NCBI GenBank assembly: GCA_964452045.1
Contig: CAYVKM010000112.1
Coordinates: 1 to 10,468, forward strand
DNA from: CAYVKM01 sp964452045
GTDB taxonomy: Bacteria > Calditrichota > Calditrichia > RBG-13-44-9
Direction of reading: 5' to 3'
Length of the DNA: 10,468 nt
A program made the position numbers and the translations under genes. Shown here one piece after another: positions 1-5,837 of the stretch (its first letter is position 1; the number at the start of each line of letters is the position of its first letter). Below the pieces are notes generated by a model. It searched no databases. It saw only the letters and a program-made list of their open reading frames with translations, and was not told the DNA's origin.

Positions 1-166
1 GGGAGAGACCGATTTCGGCGGTGCTCATGGCGCCGGCCATGGCCAGTAACATTTTTCCGCCTTTTTCGATCAGTTTGGTGTACTCTTTGGCTGCATCAAC
101 CACGGTTGCTGCATTGAAATGACGAAAGTGGTGCTCCATAAATTTACTGATGGTCTTATCTGACAT
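1..166 (-). CDS. Deoxyhypusine synthase-like protein, N-terminal part only
   Basis: This is the first 55 codons of a gene that runs off the left edge. The product begins MSDKTISKFMEHHFRHFNAA and continues with an AAKEY segment, then GGKMLLAMAGAMSTAEIGLS. The GGKM...AGAMSTAE-G-S pattern is what I recognise from bacterial members of the deoxyhypusine synthase family, which transfer the aminobutyl group of spermidine in an NAD-dependent reaction. Bacteria lack eIF5A, so the bacterial proteins must use another acceptor, for example putrescine to give homospermidine, or something unknown. The catalytic lysine region lies outside the window, so activity cannot be judged. An AGGA Shine-Dalgarno sequence lies about 8 bases before the ATG (in ACAGGAAAACCAGA) and supports this start. 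The DUF3052-like gene lies 100 bases upstream on the same strand, with no clear terminator between them. Confidence 0.8.
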   Translation of the reverse strand, partial: MSDKTISKFMEHHFRHFNAATVVDAAKEYTKLIEKGGKMLLAMAGAMSTAEIGLS

Positions 167-266
167 TCTGGTTTTCCTGTTCTTATTTTTTCTTTATTCT
201 TTCCCGGCCTTCCGGGCTAAGGGCTTTTTTACGTATCATCTGCTTGATGTTATCAACCTGCCGGAA

Positions 267-632
267 TCATAAGGCCGACCAGTCCTGATCAATAGCAATC
301 TGGGTGACCGGCACGTAATTGTTTTCCCACAGAATTTCCCAGCCTTTATCGCGGGAAATGTCACTGTTGTATTTCTTTGATGATTTTTTGGGATAAGCAA
401 TCCATAAGTAACCATCTCCCTGTAAAGCGGGAAGTGCGATGGGAATCTGTTTATTGATATCCTTCAGATTTTTGACAAATGCCAGAATGAAGCTGTATTG
501 CCGGCTGGCCTGTTGGTGTATTTCAGACCGGATGTCTGCCAGGATTCTCTGAAATTCTTCCGGCGCATTGATAATCAAAACCAGATTTTGGTATATTAAT
601 CGAAGTTTTTTTAAAATTTGATTTTCGGTCAT
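267..632 (-). CDS. DUF3052-like small cytoplasmic protein
   Basis: The product has 121 residues, with no signal peptide or membrane segment. An N-terminal region containing LVLIINAPEEF (residues 17-27) is followed by YSFILAFVKN (46-55), LWIAYPKKSSK (76-86), SRDKGW (93-98) and a C-terminal PVTQIAIDQDWSAL. This order of strand-like segments, with the 'LW-YPKKSSK', 'RD-GW' and 'QVAID--WSAL' blocks, is the pattern I know from the DUF3052 family, whose function is unknown. Family members usually continue for a few residues (RFRP or similar) after WSAL; this one stops right there. The fold looks like a degenerate Rossmann or methyltransferase-like domain, which is an inference. No good Shine-Dalgarno sequence precedes the ATG. 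The Hint-domain gene ends 17 bases upstream on the same strand, so the two could be cotranscribed, but their base composition differs. Confidence 0.75.
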   Translation of the reverse strand: MTENQILKKLRLIYQNLVLIINAPEEFQRILADIRSEIHQQASRQYSFILAFVKNLKDINKQIPIALPALQGDGYLWIAYPKKSSKKYNSDISRDKGWEILWENNYVPVTQIAIDQDWSAL

Positions 633-649
633 GGTTGTTTTTTTTCTGT

Positions 650-1855
650 TTATTTTTTATATTTTAGTTCTTCAATTCCAACAATAAAACCATTTCCAAT
701 AATATTTTCACCTGAACTCAGTTTTGAGATTGTATATGTTTGTTGTTCGTTTTCTAAATATTCAATGTTTATTAATTTGTCAACTGTAATAACGCCGTTA
801 GGGTCGATTTTTATAAATTTATCTCCAATTTCTATTTTCATAATATTCTCAATTCCTTTATAAAGAGTCGATTTGTTCGGTAGTAATGAACTCCAACCTT
901 TTTCTTTGAGCATAAATGGATGATCTTGGGTGCTAGAAATTACTTTTCCACTCTCGAAATGGTATTTAACCAAACCTTTATGTCTAACCGTTTCTATTTT
1001 ATTAATTATTACCTCTTTAAGCTTCTGTTTGGTTAAATCATAAGTCAAGATAACATCACCTTCATTTAAATCTTCAATATTTTTAGTCTTGAATTTTGCC
1101 AATTGAATCTGTGTTTCTCCGGCGAGGCAAAATACATCTAGACCATCAAAATTTATTTCTGATATTAATACATCTGAATATTTTGAACCTTTATATATGT
1201 CGAGGATCTCAAATTTTAGTACCAAATCTACATCTTTGGTAGTGGACTGAATTGGCTCAATTGAGTAACTTTGAGCAGCGTTTGTATCTGCCAAATCCAA
1301 AATGGCATAAGGTATATTATTTATGTATAACTTAAATTGTTTTACTCTTGAATTACTTTTCCAAAGGTTTTGATTTTTGAAATATCCATCATAAATAATA
1401 ATTTTATCTACTCTTGGTGAGAATGGCTTAAAATAGAACTCAATATACTCACCAATTCCATAGTCAGATTTTCCTTCTCCCCATGCAGTTAATAAGTTAA
1501 AATCTTGAATATTTTCAGGCTTATAGCTTACGTTTCTTGCTGTGCCAAGATTTGATGATGATAATATTTTATATGGTCCACCACCCGCATACCAATTATC
1601 ACCCCATATTGTTATAGGACCTTCTCCACTCTCAATTTTACCAATTAAAAGTTTGTCTTGATCTGGTAATGATTCATAATCAATTTTACCATCATTAACT
1701 TTATCAAGTAAATCAATCGCTCTTAACCATTCTTGTTGTTCTTTTTTGGTATAACTGATCTTTTTGCCAATAGAAGGTTTTAATACTTTTATGTTTTGAG
1801 GAAAAGTATTAAGCGATAAAAACAGGATGATAACTAATGCAATTAAATTTTTCAT
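650..1855 (-). CDS. Secreted NADase-type glycan-binding-like domain + C-terminal Hint domain protein
   Basis: The product has 401 residues. Residues 1-20 form a signal peptide with a hydrophobic core LIALVIILFLSL. Residues about 95-236 match the discoidin-like 'NADase-type glycan-binding' pattern: SSSNLGTARNVSYKPENI, then LLTAWGEG, GIGEYIEFYF, KIIIYDGYFKN, RVKQFKLYI, and finally ILDIYKGSKYSDVLISEI. Residues 243 to about 393 form a Hint (hedgehog/intein) domain. It opens with Cys243 in FCLAGETQI, followed by EDLNEGDVILTYD and the TxxH motif T309-H312 in SSTQDHPFM. In Hint domains the first Cys makes the N-S acyl shift and the TxxH His assists. The usual terminal His-Asn is missing: the end reads IIGNGFIVGIEE. 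The protein may therefore cleave or attach a nucleophile at Cys243 without splicing, releasing the binding domain outside the cell (inference). The gene is clearly AT-richer than its neighbours and has no obvious Shine-Dalgarno sequence. It lies 40 bases after GH97 and 17 before the DUF3052-like gene. Confidence 0.85.
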   Translation of the reverse strand: MKNLIALVIILFLSLNTFPQNIKVLKPSIGKKISYTKKEQQEWLRAIDLLDKVNDGKIDYESLPDQDKLLIGKIESGEGPITIWGDNWYAGGGPYKILSSSNLGTARNVSYKPENIQDFNLLTAWGEGKSDYGIGEYIEFYFKPFSPRVDKIIIYDGYFKNQNLWKSNSRVKQFKLYINNIPYAILDLADTNAAQSYSIEPIQSTTKDVDLVLKFEILDIYKGSKYSDVLISEINFDGLDVFCLAGETQIQLAKFKTKNIEDLNEGDVILTYDLTKQKLKEVIINKIETVRHKGLVKYHFESGKVISSTQDHPFMLKEKGWSSLLPNKSTLYKGIENIMKIEIGDKFIKIDPNGVITVDKLINIEYLENEQQTYTISKLSSGENIIGNGFIVGIEELKYKK

Positions 1856-1895
1856 ATTGTACTTTTAAGTGATCATTTTCAAATGGTTAATTGGA

Positions 1896-3971
1896 TTATT
1901 TATCGTAATCCTGAATCTGTTTTAAATCTTCATCACTGGCCGGGTGGATTCGCACCGCCTCTCCGCCGCCGGGAGCCAGTTTTAACTGCAATGTCGTCTG
2001 CTGATTGACCAATCCTTTTTGAATGTCAATTGCCAGGGGATTGTCTTTCCAGTTGGCATTGGCTGCGTCAGCATAGATCTCTGCCACATAGGTTTTTCCC
2101 GGATCCAGGAAGCTGAGCGGCGCTTCCAGCGTCCTGCCGTTCTCATCGGTAATGCTGCCAATATACCAGTCGTCGCTCTTGCGGTCTTTCCGGACCACGG
2201 TAATATAATCCCCGATTTTCCCATCCAGCACTCTGGTCTCGGCCCAGTCGGTCGGAACATCGACAATAAACTTAAAAGCGGGTTGATCCTGGTAATTTTC
2301 GATCAAATCTGCCGCCATCACCAGCGGGCTGTAAACCACCACATAGATAGCCAGTTCTTTGGCCAGGGTACCTCGCACCCGGTTATTGGGTTTATTGGCA
2401 CTTTTCAAAGTTAAATCAAATACCCCGGGGGTATAATCAAACGGACCGGCCAGGCAGCGGGTAAACGGGATGATGGTCAGGTAGTCCAGCGGATTTCCGC
2501 CATCGGGCGACCAGGCATTGTATTCCTGGCCGCGTGCGCCCTCACGGGTCATCATATTGGGATAGGTTCGCCGGATGCCAGTATCTTTTATCGGCTCATG
2601 GACATCCAGCATAATTTTGTATTTGGCCGCCAGCTCTACTACCTTCCGGTAATGCTCCACCATATATTGTCCGTGATGCCATTCAGTGGTTCCCATCGTG
2701 CTGTGAACCCGGGTGCCTACATACCCGGTTTTGATCATGTCGATGCCCAGGTTTTTATAATATTTGAAAGCATCTTCCATCTGCCGCTCATAATTGGCGA
2801 TATCCGCTCCGGTTTCATGATGTCCGATAATTTTTACCCCTTTTGACGCAGCATAACTGGTCACTTCATTAATATCAAAATCAGGGTGAGGAGTAGTAAA
2901 ATTAAACAAACTGCCATTCTGGGTCCAGTTGCCGTCCCAACCGATATTCCACCCTTCAATCAGCACTCCAATAAAACCGTACTTTGCCGCAAAGTCGATG
3001 TAGCGCTTGGCATTCTCGGTAGTGGCACCATGTTTTTCACCGGATCCCCAGGTGTACTTGTCGATGTGCATGCCCCACCAGATGCCCACATATTTATCGG
3101 GGGTAATCCAGGAAACATCCCCCAATTTATTCGGATCATTCAGATTTAAAATGAGATAGGAGGTGATCAGATCCCCTGGTTTTTCTGTGATCTGTACAGT
3201 CCGCCAGGGAGTTTTGAAAGGCGTTTTGGCTTTTACTTTTATGCCATCGGACCAGGGAATGAGCACACAGCGGAGCTTAAAATCATCCGAGCCACTTAGG
3301 GTCATGCTGGTGTAATCGGTGAGATTGGCCTCATGAAAACTCAAATAGATTCCTTTTGTAGTCTCCATGGTGAGTGGGGTATGGACGGTATCAATTTCGC
3401 TGATGGGGGATTTGGTAAAAAGATATTCATACCGGTTACCACGGAAGGCGGGTATCCACCAGACATTTTCATCCGCGGGCATGGCAAACTCGGTCAGTTC
3501 ATCCATGATATTGAAATCAGCCAGGTTTTTTTGCAGCGGGAATTCGTAGCGGAAACCAATCCCGTCATTATAGGCCCGGAAGATGATGGTCAAATACCGG
3601 GGCGTTTTGCTTTTTTCCTTCAGCCGGATACGTAGTTCATTATAATGATTATTGATAAATCTGACTTCACCCCAGGGCTGCTCCCAGTTTTCATTAAATG
3701 AATTCTGTTCGGTTTTTTCTATGGAAAAATTTCTGTCTAATGCCGGAGCATCTTTCAGTACAAATCCCATTTTGGAAGCCAGGATCAGCGGTTCGCCATC
3801 CTTGTCCACGCTATAGTAGGGCGCACCATCCTTCAGCTGAAAGAAAATTTCAATCCGGCCGTCAGGGGAAGACACCCGGTTCCTGGTCATCTCTTTTTGG
3901 GCAAATCCCGAATGCGCAGTGTACAAAATCAATACAAAAGAAAGATATCGGATAAAACGATTTGAAATCAT
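1896..3971 (-). CDS. Glycoside hydrolase family 97, inverting alpha-glucosidase type (SusB-like)
   Basis: The product is a secreted enzyme of 691 residues, the usual GH97 length. A signal peptide ends near residue 24 (HSGFAQ). The N-terminal beta-sandwich includes VSSPDGRIEIFF and AYNDGIGFRYEFP. The (beta/alpha)8 barrel spans about residues 285-560 (YVGIWWGMH, GVLIEGWNIGWDGNW), and a C-terminal beta domain follows. By my alignment to remembered Bacteroides SusB, Glu386 (GHHE), Glu459 (DVHE), Glu477 and Glu483 (REGARGQE) correspond to SusB Glu439, Glu508, Glu526 and Glu532. These are the base, calcium-ligand and acid residues of the inverting branch. Gly416 (KTGYVG) sits where retaining GH97 members carry the nucleophilic Asp. 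The likely activity is calcium-dependent hydrolysis of alpha-glucosides in the periplasm or outside the cell. A GGAG ribosome-binding site lies about 6 bases before the ATG. The gene starts 24 bases after the C69 dipeptidase and has no susC or susD beside it. Confidence 0.93.
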   Translation of the reverse strand: MISNRFIRYLSFVLILYTAHSGFAQKEMTRNRVSSPDGRIEIFFQLKDGAPYYSVDKDGEPLILASKMGFVLKDAPALDRNFSIEKTEQNSFNENWEQPWGEVRFINNHYNELRIRLKEKSKTPRYLTIIFRAYNDGIGFRYEFPLQKNLADFNIMDELTEFAMPADENVWWIPAFRGNRYEYLFTKSPISEIDTVHTPLTMETTKGIYLSFHEANLTDYTSMTLSGSDDFKLRCVLIPWSDGIKVKAKTPFKTPWRTVQITEKPGDLITSYLILNLNDPNKLGDVSWITPDKYVGIWWGMHIDKYTWGSGEKHGATTENAKRYIDFAAKYGFIGVLIEGWNIGWDGNWTQNGSLFNFTTPHPDFDINEVTSYAASKGVKIIGHHETGADIANYERQMEDAFKYYKNLGIDMIKTGYVGTRVHSTMGTTEWHHGQYMVEHYRKVVELAAKYKIMLDVHEPIKDTGIRRTYPNMMTREGARGQEYNAWSPDGGNPLDYLTIIPFTRCLAGPFDYTPGVFDLTLKSANKPNNRVRGTLAKELAIYVVVYSPLVMAADLIENYQDQPAFKFIVDVPTDWAETRVLDGKIGDYITVVRKDRKSDDWYIGSITDENGRTLEAPLSFLDPGKTYVAEIYADAANANWKDNPLAIDIQKGLVNQQTTLQLKLAPGGGEAVRIHPASDEDLKQIQDYDK

Positions 3972-3995
3972 TTGCGCTCCGAATTTATATTGTTG

Positions 3996-5682
3996 TCAAA
4001 ATTTCTCGTCGTATTTGGTCCAGAGCTGATCGCCCAGCTTCCAGGCCTGTTCCACATTTTTGTTACCCCACTGCATGGTGTAGTTGGTCAGGAATTCCCT
4101 GGCTTTTTTGGGATTCTTTTTCAGCAAGGCAAGCGCCTCCTGTTCAATTCTTTGCTGATTGGCAAAGAGCTCGGCCTGCATGGGTCCCCATATCGCAGTC
4201 ACATCATGACGCATATCTCCCCAGCGCTGGGCGGTGAGGGTACCCAGCCGGTTAAATGCCCACCAGGCAGATTCCAGGGTAAAACCATTCACCCGGCCCG
4301 GCGTTTTAAAGGGTTTTGGCAGATCGGTAACACAGCAATAGACCGGGGTGTAAATGGAAGTAGCCACATTATCAAATGCCAGCCAGACTACACCGCCGAC
4401 CTCATCCGGTAACCAGTCCCGGGACTGGGNNNNNNNNNNNNNNNNNNNNNNNNNNNNNNNNNNNNNNNNNNNNNNNNNNNNNNNNNNNNNNNNNNNNNNN
4501 NNNNNNNNNNNNNNNNNNNNNNNNNNNNNGCCAGCCCCATCCGCCATTGATTTTAAACAGCGGATTCATATCATAAGGCATAAACGGATTTGCCAGCGGT
4601 GAAATCTCCACTTTTCCATCCTTGTTTGCCCAGGTTATATCTTTGATAAAGTTGTAATCGGTACCTTCGTAATAGTCATGGAAGATTTCCACCAGTTTAG
4701 CCACAGTGACCAGGGTATCCGGTTTTACTGAAAAGGGGTAGTTCTCCGAATTCGGTTGTAATTGCAGCGAAGGGGCTATCAGATCCAGTACCCGCCATTC
4801 CCGGCGCCGTGCGGCAAAGGATTGCCGGCTTTCCGGATCGTAGGCATAACAGAATTGGAAAGGACCTTGAGAAGGATTCCACCATCCGCTGTCCTGGGCT
4901 ACCTGAAAAACATTCTCCGAAGCCATGAAATACTCCGGCCGGCTGAGATCGATCTCTCGTATCCGGCTGCCATTGGCATTCACGGTCACATGATCATCCG
5001 GGACACGCTGGGCCACCCAGATAGCCCCCAGATTGCCCCGGCCGGGCCCAACGATTTCCAGTACCCAGGCCTCATTTTTGTCGGCAATGGTCAAGCATTC
5101 GCCTTCATCATTCCAGCCATATTTTTTGGTGAGCTCCCCGGTCATTTTGAGGGCCTCCCGGGCAGTGGTGCATCTTTCGACCATCAACTCCACCAATTGC
5201 TGGCAATCGATGAGACCTTTTTCGGAATGGAGGCTTTCCCGGCCGCCAAAGGTCGATTCCCCCACCGCCAGCTGATGATCGTTCATACAGGGATAGGCAG
5301 TATTGATATAGCCGTAGGTAGCAGAAACCTGTGGGATATCCCCGGTTGGAATATATTTATAAGAGGGCATGGCCAATGAATCGTCATTTACCCGTTGAAC
5401 CAGGGTTTTCATCGCCCCAGGTTTAAATTCTTTGGGTGCAACGATATTGACCCAGGAACGGGTGCGGTGGCTGTCGCAGGTATGGGAAGTGACGACTGAG
5501 CTGTCTGCACTGGCATCCTTCCCCACCATGATGGTGGTACATCCATCCGGCCGACCACCTTCCCAGTCCGGTTTGTCTGCGTTTTGGGCAACGGTATTCG
5601 ATAAAATAGAAAATAGCATTAAGATGTATCCTGGGATCATCTTAAAACCTGGTTTAACCAGGAGATTTTTTAAAACAACCAT
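3996..5682 (-). CDS. Secreted C69-family dipeptidase, interrupted by an assembly gap
   Basis: Two pieces of one gene flank the run of N: 384 codons on the right (5682 down to 4530) and 143 residues on the left (4427 down to 3996). The right piece has a signal peptide ending near residue 33 (NTVAQ), then DGCTTIMVGKDAS with the expected nucleophile Cys48, followed by VVTSHTCD. Peptidase C69 enzymes are Ntn-hydrolases that remove a propeptide to expose this Cys and then cleave dipeptides with broad specificity. The left piece starts QSRDWLPDEVGGVVWLAFD and carries ATSIYTPVYC and the SAWWAFN/RWGDM region typical of the family C-terminus. The two frames do not match across 100 N; the true gap must be a multiple of three bases, and perhaps 15-30 residues are missing (inference). 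A strong GGAAGGAG ribosome-binding site precedes the ATG at 5682, which supports this start over Met15. GH97 follows 24 bases downstream. Confidence 0.9.
4413..4428. repeat. Perfect 16-base palindrome at the gap edge
   Basis: CCAGTCCCGGGACTGG equals its own reverse complement and ends one base before the run of N. It lies inside the C69 dipeptidase gene and encodes the conserved QSRDW residues, so it is probably genuine coding DNA. A fold-back of this kind can end an assembly contig, which may explain why the gap is here. Confidence 0.7.
4430..4529. other. Assembly gap (100 N)
   Basis: This is exactly 100 unknown bases, the conventional placeholder length for a scaffold gap of unknown size. 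It falls inside the C69 dipeptidase gene. The reading frames on the two sides require the real length to be divisible by three, so 100 cannot be correct unless the gene is frameshifted. Confidence 0.99.
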
Positions 5683-5837
5683 TATGTCTCCTTCCGGAAA
5701 TTAGATAAAAACTGTTTTCGTTAGAAATGTGGATGAGAAAGTAAAACAACCTTTGAAAAACTGCAACTGTTTTATGTTAAATTTCAGATACAATTCCGCA
5801 GATAAATAAATCGAACCAAATACCTGTTACTTATCAC

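Noticed and set aside
197..230. Hairpin CCCGG-CCTT-CCGGG followed after 8 bases by TTTTTT, as a terminator
   Set aside because: The T run is on the plus strand, while both flanking genes are on the minus strand. The minus strand has no T run after the hairpin, and the stem is only 5 pairs.
633..1895. Insertion sequence or integron cassette carrying the Hint gene
   Set aside because: No transposase or integrase, no terminal inverted repeats and no target-site duplication were seen at the edges.
4762..5379. Long open frame of 205 codons on the plus strand
   Set aside because: It lies fully antisense to the C69 dipeptidase, whose protein sequence is clearly recognisable; the plus-strand translation shows no domain pattern.
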